From an uncultured Collinsella sp. (lineage in GTDB: Bacteria; Actinomycetota; Coriobacteriia; Coriobacteriales; Coriobacteriaceae), in the NCBI GenBank assembly GCA_902470345.1, contig CABRGB010000001.1, forward strand, positions 1 to 64,000: a DNA stretch of 64,000 nucleotides, in the 5' to 3' direction. Under the pieces are notes generated by a model. It was not told the origin of the DNA, did no database searches, and saw only the letters and a list, made by a program, of their open reading frames with translations. Position 1 is the first letter of the stretch, and every line of letters begins with the position of its first letter. Of this stretch, positions 7,221-15,717 are shown piece after piece. The position numbers were made by a program, and so were the translations under genes.

Positions 7221-8477
7221 CTACTTGTAATACGTCTTGAACAGCTTAAAGTGGCGCAGCTTGGTGTGCCACATGCGCAGCCAGCGATTAAAGACAAAGT
7301 CCCCCTTCATAAACGAAGGATCGGCGGCCTTGCCCTCCTTGGCCAGACGATGTGCCTTCGCACGCAGCTCGGGGTCCTTGACATACTTGTCAACGACGCC
7401 CATAGGAACAACCATCCACAGAGCCTCATCCTGCGCCGTCACAAATTCCGGCTCAAACGGGCGGTTATAGACGTACTCATCCACCACGTATTTAGCAACG
7501 TTAAAGCCACTATTGGTGACATAGTAATTACTGCGGCCCTGACGCGTGTTGAAGTCGAAGAACTTAAACGAGCCATCGCGCTCGTCGTACTTGACGTCGA
7601 AGTTGGAGAAGCCCGTAAACTTAAGGTCCTCAAGCAGCTTGCGCACGCCACCCATGAGCTCGTCGTTGGGCTCAGTGATGATGCAGGCATGGTTGCCGAC
7701 GCCGTGGGGCTGATGCTCCTCGAGCAGCACATGACCCAGGCACATCATGCGAACCTTGCCGTTGCGGTCGGAATAACTGGTAAGCACGCGCATGTACTCG
7801 TCGTTGCCGGGCACGCGGTCCTGCAAGATGAGATCATCGGTGTAGCCGCTGGCGTACACATCGCGAATGACTTGTTCCAGCTCGGCGCGATCGGCAATCT
7901 CGTAGGCCTTCTTCTGACCCTCGAACTCGTGCTCCCACCACATGATGCCGTCAGAGGGCTTCAGAATCATCGGGAAGGGGAAGTCGATCTGGTCGAGCAC
8001 CTCGGCCGAAGCCTCGCCCTGGGCGTTGAGCATCGCCATGGTAAAGGTAAACGTGTGCGGATAGGGGACGCCGTGCTTCTCGCACAGCTCATAGAAGATC
8101 TCCTTCTTCTGGCACTGTTCGAGCATGCTGTAGGGCGCATAGGGCGCGATGACGTTCGAGGCAAGCTGGCCGGCGTCCTGGGCCTGCGCGGCAAGCGCGA
8201 CGTAGTTGTCGCCGCAGCCCATGAGAATAATCTTCTTATCAGGATTGGCCTGTGCGACGCCGTTAACGGTCTCGATCATGACCGGCATGGTATCGATATC
8301 CACGTTGGGCGTGTAATCGATAATTTGGCTGCGATACGCGGGGCCGGTCTGGTACTTGCCAAAGACCAGGCTCTTAACCTGATACTCCTCGTAGAAAGCG
8401 CGCGCCACCGAATACGCGTTGATGTCGCCGCCGAGCAGCACGGGGATAAACTCGCGCTCTGTAAACTGCAATGCCAT
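7221..8477 (-). CDS. ATP-grasp carboxylate-amine ligase, probable D-aspartate ligase (Asl-like)
   Basis: 418-residue ATP-grasp enzyme. The N-terminus EFIPVLLGGDINAYSVARAF, the segment IILMGCGDNY and CEKHGVPYPHT resemble, from memory, the D-Asp ligase Aslfm of Enterococcus faecium, which activates D-Asp as beta-aspartyl phosphate and adds it to residue 3 of the peptidoglycan stem peptide. ATP-grasp features are visible: FPMILKPSDG (ATP-binding lysine) and late acidic/Asn metal residues in FKFFDFNTRQGRSN. The aspartate racemase gene next in the operon supplies the substrate. The alternative is another carboxylate-amine ligase of the same superfamily; the racemase partner makes the D-Asp reading the best. 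Confidence 0.75.
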   Translation of the reverse strand: MALQFTEREFIPVLLGGDINAYSVARAFYEEYQVKSLVFGKYQTGPAYRSQIIDYTPNVDIDTMPVMIETVNGVAQANPDKKIILMGCGDNYVALAAQAQDAGQLASNVIAPYAPYSMLEQCQKKEIFYELCEKHGVPYPHTFTFTMAMLNAQGEASAEVLDQIDFPFPMILKPSDGIMWWEHEFEGQKKAYEIADRAELEQVIRDVYASGYTDDLILQDRVPGNDEYMRVLTSYSDRNGKVRMMCLGHVLLEEHQPHGVGNHACIITEPNDELMGGVRKLLEDLKFTGFSNFDVKYDERDGSFKFFDFNTRQGRSNYYVTNSGFNVAKYVVDEYVYNRPFEPEFVTAQDEALWMVVPMGVVDKYVKDPELRAKAHRLAKEGKAADPSFMKGDFVFNRWLRMWHTKLRHFKLFKTYYK

Positions 8478-8697
8478 GGAAACTTCCTATCTAGAACTGC
8501 CCACACGACGGGCGGTCTTTGTGCAACTGATTTATTCTAGCGTGCCGAGCCGCCGGCACCCAAAGCTCCACCGTATCTATGGCAATCGGCGTAATTATCC
8601 AGCACGAAGGCGGCGATCACCGGTGTACGACAACGGGCAATGAACCCACCGTTGTTGTAGGATTCAACATGTTGCCAGCCCCGTCGAAAGGTACACT

Positions 8698-9330
8698 GTG
8701 CCCCAGGCTCATCCGATCAACAACCCCATCATTGACGCCGCAAAGCGCGAACTTGCGGATCGTGCCCAGACGGCAGCTCCCCTACGCACCGCAAACGATG
8801 CTTACAACGGGCCTGCCCGCATCGTCTCAATCAACACGTCGGAGCACAAAGGCACGCGTAAGTCACCCGTCGCCGACGGGCACGACACCGTCGTCGAGCA
8901 GTTTGGCCTCGCCTCCGATGCGCACGCCGGACATTGGCACCGCCAGGTTTCCTTTTTAGCTGCAGAGTCAATCCAGACGGCGCAGGCGCGCGGGCTCGAT
9001 GTGCACGAGGGCGACTTTGGCGAGAACTTCACCACCCAGGGCATCAACCTGCTCTCACTCCCCTTGGGCACGCAGCTCAAGATTGGCAGCGAAGTGCTCG
9101 TCGAAATCAGCCAGATCGGCAAAGTCTGCCACACCCGCTGTGCCATCTACTATCTCGCCGGCGACTGCATCTTCCCCCACGAGGGCATTTTTGGCGTCGT
9201 GTTGCAGGGCGGAGAAGTCCATGTCGGTGACGACATACAGATGGTTAAGTTCGGCGATGGCACCTGTTCCTTCACTCCCACCGAGGCACTCAAAGAGGTG
9301 GAGCAGGCTCGCCGCGAAGGAACCCTATAG
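8698..9330 (+). CDS. MOSC domain protein
   Basis: 210 residues; GTG 8698 with GAAAGG 7 nt upstream. After about 30 variable residues comes a stand-alone MOSC domain: IVSINTSEHKGTRK, GLASDAHAG, EGDFGENFTT, and the characteristic cysteine cluster GKVCHTRCAIY...GDCIFPHEGIFG. MOSC domains bind or transfer sulfur for molybdenum cofactor chemistry or other sulfur carriers. It stands alone between divergent neighbours, with no molybdopterin genes in the window, so the substrate is unknown. Confidence 0.85.
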   Translation: MPQAHPINNPIIDAAKRELADRAQTAAPLRTANDAYNGPARIVSINTSEHKGTRKSPVADGHDTVVEQFGLASDAHAGHWHRQVSFLAAESIQTAQARGLDVHEGDFGENFTTQGINLLSLPLGTQLKIGSEVLVEISQIGKVCHTRCAIYYLAGDCIFPHEGIFGVVLQGGEVHVGDDIQMVKFGDGTCSFTPTEALKEVEQARREGTL

Positions 9331-9457
9331 TTGCAAAACCCCACGTTGAGGTAGCTTTTACAGCCAAGAATCCCGTTGCAACAGGGTGCCGTAACGTTAA
9401 AGTTGAACTCTATGGTTTCTCAACAATTCACCATTCCCGCAGGTCAAGGCCAAAGCC

Positions 9458-9503
9458 TCAAGTTCAACTTGACCCTTTAGAACCTTTAAGGTTCAAGTTG
9501 AGG
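9458..9503 (+). promoter_or_regulatory. Operator-like cluster of AAGTTGA/TCAACTT half-sites
   Basis: A perfect 15-nt palindrome TCAAGTTCAACTTGA (9458-9472), a second perfect palindrome AACCTTTAAGGTT (9481-9493) and a further TTCAAGTTGAGG half-site (9492-9503) lie 60-110 nt before the next gene. A related AAAGTTGAACTCTA occurs near 9397. TCAAGTT-type dyads are typical of MerR-family operators; the regulator is unknown. Confidence 0.5.
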
Positions 9504-9564
9504 TCGAAAGCAGTAGTAGAATACATCTCGACCAATAACCTACGATTGATTGCAGAGGGACTGG

Positions 9565-10698
9565 ATGCAGCATTCGAACCATCGCACCGCAGCGCTCATC
9601 GCGTCGAAGCCGGCTCGTATCATCACGAGCGCCGCGCTCGCCGTCGCGCTGACGGCCACGCCGATGCTCTCCCCCGTCGCGGCCTATGCCGCCTCGCAGG
9701 CAACGCAGGATCAGCTTTCCGCCGCCCAGAAAAAGATCGAGGACGCCACGAGCGCCTACAACGACGCCCGAACCAAGCTCGAGGATCTGCAAAAGCAGAT
9801 CGACTCCAATGAGGCGAACATCGATAAGATTGAGGCCGAGCTACCCGAGCAGCAGGCCAAGGCAAGCTCCGCCATGCGCGATCTGTATAAGTACCAGAAG
9901 GGCACCAGCCCCATCGTGAGCTTCCTGGTGAACACGCAGAGCTTGGGTGACTTTATCACCACCTGCAAATACACCAACCAGATTACAAGCTCGAGCGTCG
10001 ACGAGATCGAAGAGCTTAACAAGATGCAGACCGAGCTCGAGCAGAACAAGACTGAACTCGAGCAGGCCAAGTCTCAGCTCGAGGGCGAGCAGAAAAATGC
10101 CGAGGATGCACTGGCGCAGGCTCAGCAGCTCCGCAGCGAGGCGCAGGCAAAGGCCGAGCAGGAAAATGCTGCCGAGCTGGCAAAGCTCGAGGCCGACAAG
10201 GCCGCTGCCGCCGAGAAAATCTCGGGCGAGGGCGTAAGCGGCAACAACTCCAACAGCCAGGCCAACAACGCCAACACCACCATCGACACCACGGTGAACA
10301 GCTCGAATAGCGGTAACTCCGATTACGACTCGTTCATTAACGAGTGGACGAGCCGCATCGATAACTACCTTGCCGGCTCCCCTATGGCAGGCCAGGGCTA
10401 CAACTTTGCCGTCGCCGCCTGGAATACCGGCGTCGATCCCCGTTGGTCCCCCGCCATCGCTTGCATCGAGAGCAGCAAGGGCCTCTATTGCGCCGGCTCC
10501 TATAACGCCTGGGGCTGGAGTGCCCGCGGCGGTGGTTGGCGTAGCTTTGGTAGCTGGAGCGAGGGCGTCTCCGCCCACGTTGCCTACCTGGGCGCCAACT
10601 ATGGTTCCACGCTTACTCCGGCAGCCGCCAAGAAGTACTGCCCGCCCACGTGGCAGGACTGGTACAACAAGGTCGCCAATCAAATGAACCGTATTTAA
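9565..10698 (+). CDS. Secreted coiled-coil protein with C-terminal lysozyme/transglycosylase-like domain
   Basis: 377 residues. ATG 9565 has AGAGGGA just upstream. A long signal peptide ends ...AAYAAS. Residues about 40-220 form a Gln/Glu/Lys/Ala-rich coiled coil (QDQLSAAQKKIEDA..., LEQNKTELEQAKSQLEGEQK) like the N-terminus of NlpC/P60 and EnvC-type wall hydrolase regulators, then a Ser/Asn-rich linker, then a small domain with AWNTGVDPRWSPAIACIESS, NAWGW and HVAYLGANYG. The glutamate in ACIESS sits where the catalytic acid of lysozyme-like/GH73-type folds is expected. Likely acts on peptidoglycan during growth or division. The usual NlpC/P60 cysteine domain is absent. Own promoter region with operator-like repeats upstream. 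Confidence 0.75.
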   Translation: MQHSNHRTAALIASKPARIITSAALAVALTATPMLSPVAAYAASQATQDQLSAAQKKIEDATSAYNDARTKLEDLQKQIDSNEANIDKIEAELPEQQAKASSAMRDLYKYQKGTSPIVSFLVNTQSLGDFITTCKYTNQITSSSVDEIEELNKMQTELEQNKTELEQAKSQLEGEQKNAEDALAQAQQLRSEAQAKAEQENAAELAKLEADKAAAAEKISGEGVSGNNSNSQANNANTTIDTTVNSSNSGNSDYDSFINEWTSRIDNYLAGSPMAGQGYNFAVAAWNTGVDPRWSPAIACIESSKGLYCAGSYNAWGWSARGGGWRSFGSWSEGVSAHVAYLGANYGSTLTPAAAKKYCPPTWQDWYNKVANQMNRI

Positions 10699-10708
10699 GT
10701 GCAACTGC

Positions 10709-10735
10709 AAAGGGGCCCCAAACGGGGCCCCTTTT
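10709..10735. terminator. Bidirectional terminator
   Basis: Perfect 11-bp stem (10709-10719 with 10724-10734) with 4-nt loop AAAC and TTTT end, placed between convergent genes ending at 10698 and 10743. Confidence 0.88.
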
Positions 10736-10742
10736 CGATTCT

Positions 10743-12155
10743 CTAGGAGACGATACCGGTCGCGTTGCCGATAACAACGACGACGCGCATGACGGCAAAC
10801 ATAAACCCGAGCGCCTTGAACCACAGTTCGACAAAAGCACTCCCCCGATACCGATCGAGCACGGGAAAACGACGTCGAAGCCTACGCCGGTCGAGCATTC
10901 CGAATGTTATGAGCAGCACCAGGCCATCGACCATAAAGAAATACTCAAGCGCCAAAAACCACGTTGGATAGTTTCGGTTTTCGCCCGTTGGCGTAAATAC
11001 CGCAAAATGGCTGCCCATCAGCAGCAACAATGTTGTCGCATAGACGCATCCATTCCATATGCGCCCCACGGGCTCGGGGATACGCGAGAGCAGATGTACA
11101 CATTTGGATGTCACGGGAGAGACGATCGAACGCCGGCCTGCAGAAGACGGAAGCGTGAGGGCAACCGGCTGCTGTACCCGCTGCACCTGTGGCACCGCGG
11201 CCCGGGGCACGCTGGCAGCAGAAAAGGTCACGGGCGACGGTGCAGGGAGACATAGCTCATATGCCGCACGCGCAGCATGCCCCAGTGCCTTTGCACTCGC
11301 AAAGCGCTTGGCGGGATCGAGCGCCATCGCCATGCAAATCACATCCGCCAGCGGAACGGGAATGCCATGCGCCTCGCATTGCTCGCACATGTCACGCCCC
11401 GGTTTAGGGTCAGTTCCCGTCAGGCAAAAGAACAGCAGCGCGCCAAGCGCGTAAATATCGCTACGGACGCTCGTCTGCCCAAACCCAAACTGCTCGGGCG
11501 GCGCATAGGAACGCGTGCCAAACTTGACGGTGTCGGCGTCGGCGCCATCGCGCCAAACGCGCGCAATTCCCAGGTCAATAATCACCAGCGAGGAAAAGGT
11601 CATGCCGGCATCGGTCGCGTATCTCACGCCCGACACAATGATGTTCGAGGGTTTAAGGTCGCGGTGGATTACCGGTACCCCCGGCTCCCCCGCAGCTGCA
11701 AAACCAGCATGCAGCTCGCCCACCGCTTCACACAGAACGGGATACAGCCCGCGGGCATAATCGGGCGTCGCCCCCAGGCGTCCCACCAACGCCTCGAGCG
11801 TCTCGCCTTCGACATACTCCATCACCACGTCAAGCTCGTCGCCCACACGGCGACAATCGACGATTCGGGGCAAGTGCTCAAAACGACGACCGGCGCGCTG
11901 GGCCGCAAACAGGCGCTCGTATGCTCCGCCAATCTGCACCGAAGCATCGATGCGCTTGCGGACAAAAGGACCGAGAGACCCGCCGCCAGAGCCCTCAAAA
12001 TAGACGAGTTCGGTCGTCTCGACATCCGAGAGCTTGAGCACGCGCTCCACACGATAGCTGTCATCGCGGTCGAGCGACGCCAAATGCTCGACAAGTGAAG
12101 CAGTCAGCTCGTCATCGGAATATGTTGGGCTCTGAGTATCCATGGCGTCCATCAT
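10743..12155 (-). CDS. Membrane-anchored Ser/Thr protein kinase
   Basis: About 470 residues. Hanks-type kinase domain: ATP lysine in FVRKRI, catalytic loop HRDLKPSN, DLG in place of DFG, and the activation segment SYAPPEQFG, typical of bacterial eukaryote-like kinases. After a proline/alanine linker come three C-terminal membrane helices (VYATTLLLLMGSHFAVF; FFMVDGLVLLITFGML; FMFAVMRVVVVIG), so the kinase is cytoplasmic and tethered, with no PASTA repeats. Start is uncertain: 12155 (MMDAMDTQ) follows a strong hairpin, while an in-frame ATG at 12236 lies 7 nt after the upstream stop but would encode an unlikely Cys/His-rich leader across that hairpin. Probably co-transcribed with the HTH gene at 12243. 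Confidence 0.85.
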   Translation of the reverse strand: MMDAMDTQSPTYSDDELTASLVEHLASLDRDDSYRVERVLKLSDVETTELVYFEGSGGGSLGPFVRKRIDASVQIGGAYERLFAAQRAGRRFEHLPRIVDCRRVGDELDVVMEYVEGETLEALVGRLGATPDYARGLYPVLCEAVGELHAGFAAAGEPGVPVIHRDLKPSNIIVSGVRYATDAGMTFSSLVIIDLGIARVWRDGADADTVKFGTRSYAPPEQFGFGQTSVRSDIYALGALLFFCLTGTDPKPGRDMCEQCEAHGIPVPLADVICMAMALDPAKRFASAKALGHAARAAYELCLPAPSPVTFSAASVPRAAVPQVQRVQQPVALTLPSSAGRRSIVSPVTSKCVHLLSRIPEPVGRIWNGCVYATTLLLLMGSHFAVFTPTGENRNYPTWFLALEYFFMVDGLVLLITFGMLDRRRLRRRFPVLDRYRGSAFVELWFKALGFMFAVMRVVVVIGNATGIVS

Positions 12156-12161
12156 AACGCA

Positions 12162-12191
12162 GGGTGCGGACACCCCATGGTGTCCGCACCC
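12162..12191 (-). promoter_or_regulatory. Hairpin just before the kinase start
   Basis: Perfect 13-bp stem (12162-12174 with 12179-12191), loop CCAT, lying between the HTH gene and the preferred kinase start. No T-run, so it may be an RNA stabiliser or translational control element separating the two genes. Confidence 0.55.
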
Positions 12192-12242
12192 CGATCGTTT
12201 GCATGGTTGTTCTGGTGACACCGCCGGCTCAGCCATCGGCCA

Positions 12243-12665
12243 CTAACTCACCGTTTCCTCGCCAAAGCGATACAGCTCTTCATTGACCTTTTGGAGGCTA
12301 CAGCCACGGTCGATGCAAAAGATAATGATCGCATCGCGACGGTCCTTGCAGTTGAGGACACTCACTCCGGCAGCCGTCAGGGCGCGGTTGGTCTCCTTCA
12401 TCGACAGCGCCATTGCAAAGGCAATCTGCAGCACCTTATTGCGGCTCGGATTGCGCGAACCGGTAAAGATCTGATAGCCAAAGGTCTCGTTGAGGTCGGC
12501 CATACGCACCACGCGCGAACGCTCAAGCCCCTTCTCTTGCAGCAACTGCTTTAAGTAATCCGAAAGCGACGGGGCGGCAAAGTCGTGTTCTTTGATATAG
12601 CCATCGATGTTTGGCGCGTCGAGAAGCTCATTGAGCAACTCGTCAGTCAGCTTTTTATCGGGCAT
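12243..12665 (-). CDS. HTH-like protein preceding the Ser/Thr kinase
   Basis: 140 residues, ATG 12665. Residues about 30-95 (LSDYLKQLLQEKGLERSRVV, NETFGYQIFTGSRNPSRNKV, IAFAMALSMKETNRALTAAG) look like an XRE/Cro-type helix-turn-helix: a short N-terminal helix, recognition-like helix with SRNPSRNK, then helices. The C-terminal part CKDRRDAIIIFCIDRGCSLQKVNEELYRF is unassigned. Such HTH proteins are often found beside Hanks kinases in gut Firmicutes and Coriobacteria (recollection), so it could be a kinase substrate or local regulator. Tightly linked to the kinase gene. Confidence 0.65.
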   Translation of the reverse strand: MPDKKLTDELLNELLDAPNIDGYIKEHDFAAPSLSDYLKQLLQEKGLERSRVVRMADLNETFGYQIFTGSRNPSRNKVLQIAFAMALSMKETNRALTAAGVSVLNCKDRRDAIIIFCIDRGCSLQKVNEELYRFGEETVS

Positions 12666-12704
12666 ATGACCTCACCTCCCATACGGCGCAACGGTAGCGA
12701 CATA

Positions 12705-13250
12705 TTAGGCCAGCACCCAGCTCGCAGTCGCGGACTTATCAAACATGTTGGCAAAATAGAGAGCCTTCTTGATGTCACCATCAAAATAGATATTGCCCGC
12801 CACGGAGCCACCGGCGGCAAGGGTGCCAGACTGCAGCTCATCGGAGCCCTCGCTGTAGTAACCCTGGTTCTGCTGCGCACCGTTGGCGTCCTCGCCCTTC
12901 CAGTCGTAGATATTGTAGTCCGCGCCCTCATCGCCATTATTGACATACGTGACGTGAATACCCGTCATGGTCGAACCGTCATAATTTGTGAGACCGGGTT
13001 GGACGGAATCGACGACGACGGAAAGGCCAGCAGTCGTGGTCACCGTCGTGCCAACAGCCAGGTCAGTCGTAGGCTGCTCTTCCTTCTTCGTCTCTTCCTT
13101 CTTGTCGCCATCGCCGGCATCCTCGGTGACAGTCGCCTTATCGCTGCCGCAACCGGCAAGAAGACTGGCAGTCCCCAAGGCAACAGTGGCGAATGCGCCA
13201 AGTGCAGCGCGACGGCTCAGCAGCACTTCGTTTTCGAGCTTTTTCATCAT
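12705..13250 (-). CDS. Lipoprotein with DUF4352-like domain
   Basis: 181 residues. Signal region with twin arginine (LSRRAALGAFATVALG) and lipobox LLAGC at about residues 30-34, so exported and lipid-anchored after Cys cleavage; the RR pair before a hydrophobic core could use the Tat route. A Lys/Glu linker (DGDKKEETKKEEQ) follows, then a beta-rich domain (VGTTVTTTAGLSVVVDSVQP, IHVTYVNNGDEGADYNIYDW, GGSVAGNIYFDG) like the immunoglobulin-type DUF4352 ectodomains. Two adjacent ATGs exist; 13247 has the better spacing from AAGGA. Same strand as the HTH/kinase pair and may belong with them as a surface sensor, which is inference. Confidence 0.75.
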   Translation of the reverse strand: MMKKLENEVLLSRRAALGAFATVALGTASLLAGCGSDKATVTEDAGDGDKKEETKKEEQPTTDLAVGTTVTTTAGLSVVVDSVQPGLTNYDGSTMTGIHVTYVNNGDEGADYNIYDWKGEDANGAQQNQGYYSEGSDELQSGTLAAGGSVAGNIYFDGDIKKALYFANMFDKSATASWVLA

Positions 13251-13665
13251 GCATCCTTCCTACGATCCGGCTACCGCGCCGGCACACAGCACATCGTAGA
13301 AGGCAGCGAGCTCAAATTCATTAGCTGGGAGCTAATGGAGGCTTGTAAGCCAAATTGGTACTGGATTGAGAAGATGCCTGTTCAGATGGAGCGGTGATTG
13401 AGGCTGCAGCTTGATGCCAAAGCGCCCTTTCCGCGCCTCTGGCCGACGTTAGCCGCACCCCTCTCACCTGCAAGATGCCCATGAGGGGGGCTGCCCGTCG
13501 AAGATAGCGCGCGCATGGTGTTCGACGATTCCGTCGCCCCGCTATCGAATAAAAGGTATGGTCCTAAGATCACTCAGGCAATAAAGCAATAGCGCTGCGG
13601 TATATCTCCCCGTGCTTTAAGTCGGCATCAGCCACCTCAGGCAAGCGATTCAAATCACGGCACCC
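13251..13665. other. Gene-poor stretch with short coding remnants
   Basis: No complete gene is convincing. Two short plus-strand frames look protein-like: one ending with TGA at about 13397 (contains ISWELMEACKPNWYWIEK) and one ending with TAG at 13590-13592 (contains MVFDDSVAPLSNKRYGPK). Neither has a good start or ribosome site. They may be eroded ends of lost genes at the left edge of an accessory patch. Confidence 0.35.
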
Positions 13666-14769
13666 CTATGCCAGCTCGCGAAGCCTCCCGAGCGCCAGCC
13701 TGAACCACTCCAGATCGTCCTTATCAGGCACGCTATCGTACTTCCAGTGCGTTATATAGCGCCACCGAGAGAAGACGCCGCTGCCCAGAAGCCCAACGTC
13801 GTCTATGGTGTCTATGTCCTCTCGCAGTCCTTCGGCCGTACCGGAGCGCGGATATGCCCCGGCAAAGGCCTCGCCACAGTCCATGTGCCAACCCAGGCCG
13901 AACATGTCATGGGCCAACGCGTGGAAGTCGCGGGTGGGACCGTCCAGCGAATCCTCGAAGCGCTTAACGAACCTGCACAGGTCATCACCGTAAGCCCCGC
14001 CGAACAAATAAGGCTCAATCACGTCCTTGCCACGCAAGGCCTCTAACCACTCGGTCGGAATGCCCTCGTATCCGTACAGGATGCCGGCCAATCCACCGGC
14101 CACGCAAGCCGTGGTGTCGGTATCGTCGCCCAGGTTCACGGCGGTCAGTACGCAGTCGCGGTAGTTGTCGGTATGTTCTAGGCACCAGATGGCGGCGTGG
14201 TAAGTATCCCACACGTAACCGCCGCTGGCACCAGCTCTGTCCTCACTCTCGCAGCCGGCGTGCCCGCTGTAAAGCACCTCGCGGGCATAGGCGATCATGT
14301 CCACGCAGGCCTGGCAGCAGTCGTCGGTAGCGTGGGTGATCGCGCTGACCTCCCTTATGTCGCAGTCGGAGCATTCCATAAACACCATAGGCAGGCAACG
14401 CATGAGCGAGCCGTTGCCCTTGCTGTATTCGCTTGTGAGCCCGCAACCCGTATCGAGCGCCTGCCTGGTGGCGTTGCCGTAGTCGAAGACGTTCCCGTCG
14501 GCGGTGTATGCGCCTTCGTTTATCCAATTGCGGAACTTGACGAGGATATCGTCGCAATTGATATCGCCCAGCTCGCGGTAGCTGTCGCACAGCGCGAGCG
14601 CCATGGACGTGTCGTCGCTCCATGTGCCCGCAGGCTGGTTGTGCGTGCCGCGGCCCACCATGTCCGTGCAGGTAAAGCTGCCGCGCGGCCTGAACTCGTA
14701 GGGCACGCCGAGCGCATCGCCCACGGCCATGCCGTACACGCAGTCCCTCACCGTCCGTAACAAGCCCAT
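13666..14769 (-). CDS. ADP-ribosylglycohydrolase family protein
   Basis: 367 residues from ATG 14769 (AGGTG 6 nt upstream; a GTG at 14778 is the alternative). Clear DraG/ADP-ribosyl hydrolase motifs: VYGMAVGDALGVPYEF, the metal-binding TWSDDTSMALAL, NGSLMR, HATDDCC and the late metal motif NLGDDTDTTACVAGGLAG. These enzymes remove ADP-ribose from protein or nucleic acid using two Mg ions. About 100 C-terminal residues after the core (from LFGGAYGDDL) are an extra, unassigned part. It begins immediately after the stop of a GIY-YIG nuclease gene, so the two are one operon. Context suggests reversal or control of ADP-ribosylation tied to nuclease function; the partner transferase is not seen. Confidence 0.85.
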   Translation of the reverse strand: MGLLRTVRDCVYGMAVGDALGVPYEFRPRGSFTCTDMVGRGTHNQPAGTWSDDTSMALALCDSYRELGDINCDDILVKFRNWINEGAYTADGNVFDYGNATRQALDTGCGLTSEYSKGNGSLMRCLPMVFMECSDCDIREVSAITHATDDCCQACVDMIAYAREVLYSGHAGCESEDRAGASGGYVWDTYHAAIWCLEHTDNYRDCVLTAVNLGDDTDTTACVAGGLAGILYGYEGIPTEWLEALRGKDVIEPYLFGGAYGDDLCRFVKRFEDSLDGPTRDFHALAHDMFGLGWHMDCGEAFAGAYPRSGTAEGLREDIDTIDDVGLLGSGVFSRWRYITHWKYDSVPDKDDLEWFRLALGRLRELA

Positions 14770-14778
14770 GGCGCGCAC

Positions 14779-15702
14779 CTAGTTCCAGTTCATGCCGAAC
14801 TTGCGCGAGCAAAGCACGTCTTTCCAGTGACTCTCGCGCTCGCACACCTCGGCGGTGGTCATCTTGGTGTCGCACACCTCTAGAATGGAGTAGGTGAAGT
14901 TTTCCATGATGTACCCAGTTCCGTGCTCGGCCACGATGGCCTTGAACTCCTTGTTGCCGCCAGTCGGGTCCATGGGGTTGGCATAGGCGCTCCAGCGCTG
15001 CCAGATACCCAAGTCCGCGCCCGCGTCCTTCTTGCTGTCGCCCGAGGCCGAACCCACGTAGAGTTTCCCCGTCGCGGTGTCGGTGATGCAGTAGACGCCC
15101 TTCACGTTGTCCAGCGCCCAGTACCAGTCGGAGCCCACGCTGGCGATAACGGCCTGCAAGGTCTTGTGGTCGATGCACACGTACTTGTAGCCAGGAAAAG
15201 GGGCAACGTTGCCCAGGCTCATCGAGTACTCGTACACTACGGGCTCGAAGTCGTGCATCGTGTTCTCGTAGAACTTGTTGTAGATGTCGCGCCCGATAGG
15301 CTTCTTCAACTTGATGATGAGGCGCTTGATGTAGGCCTCGTAGTCGGGAAGAAGCGTCAACTTGTAGCCCACGCCGCCCAGCACCTCGGGTACTGCCTTC
15401 TCCACTTTGTGCATGCCGCCGAAGATGAAGTACTCGGGCCCGTAGGTGTAGTACTGTGCGAACGAGAGTAGGTAATCCGCATGGTTGAGGTTGTTATTCG
15501 CTTGTCCCGTCGCGCTCCTCCACGCGTTCATCTCGTACCATCGCGAGCCGCTATCGGTCTTCTCGGGGGTCGAGGTGTCCTTCAGCAGCATGTCGTACGC
15601 GCGCACGTTCACGTCGCCAGCATTCATGTTGAATTTGATCTTTGTCTTCTCTGGGTGCGCCACCGGCATCAAATCCCTGAGCGTTATAACAGCATTTCCC
15701 AT
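14779..15702 (-). CDS. GIY-YIG endonuclease domain protein
   Basis: 307 residues, GCGGA before ATG 15702. The C-terminal ~100 residues are a GIY-YIG nuclease fold: KGVYCITD (GIY position), KLYVGSASG (YIG position), the conserved Arg in WQRWSAYA, the metal-binding Glu in CERESHWK and a terminal Asn in FGMNWN, so it looks catalytically competent. The N-terminal ~190 residues (LRDLMPVAHPEKTKIKF..., YLLSFAQYYTYGPEYFIFGG) are unassigned and could recognise DNA or a partner. First gene of a two-gene unit with the ADP-ribosylglycohydrolase. The architecture resembles restriction-type GIY-YIG proteins, but no methylase is present. Confidence 0.8.
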   Translation of the reverse strand: MGNAVITLRDLMPVAHPEKTKIKFNMNAGDVNVRAYDMLLKDTSTPEKTDSGSRWYEMNAWRSATGQANNNLNHADYLLSFAQYYTYGPEYFIFGGMHKVEKAVPEVLGGVGYKLTLLPDYEAYIKRLIIKLKKPIGRDIYNKFYENTMHDFEPVVYEYSMSLGNVAPFPGYKYVCIDHKTLQAVIASVGSDWYWALDNVKGVYCITDTATGKLYVGSASGDSKKDAGADLGIWQRWSAYANPMDPTGGNKEFKAIVAEHGTGYIMENFTYSILEVCDTKMTTAEVCERESHWKDVLCSRKFGMNWN

Positions 15703-15717
15703 GTTAATTCCGCCGTT

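Noticed and set aside
6903..8540. Long plus-strand frame across the racemase and ligase genes
   Set aside because: Antisense shadow; composition biased (His/Leu/Val/Arg) and no recognisable motif.
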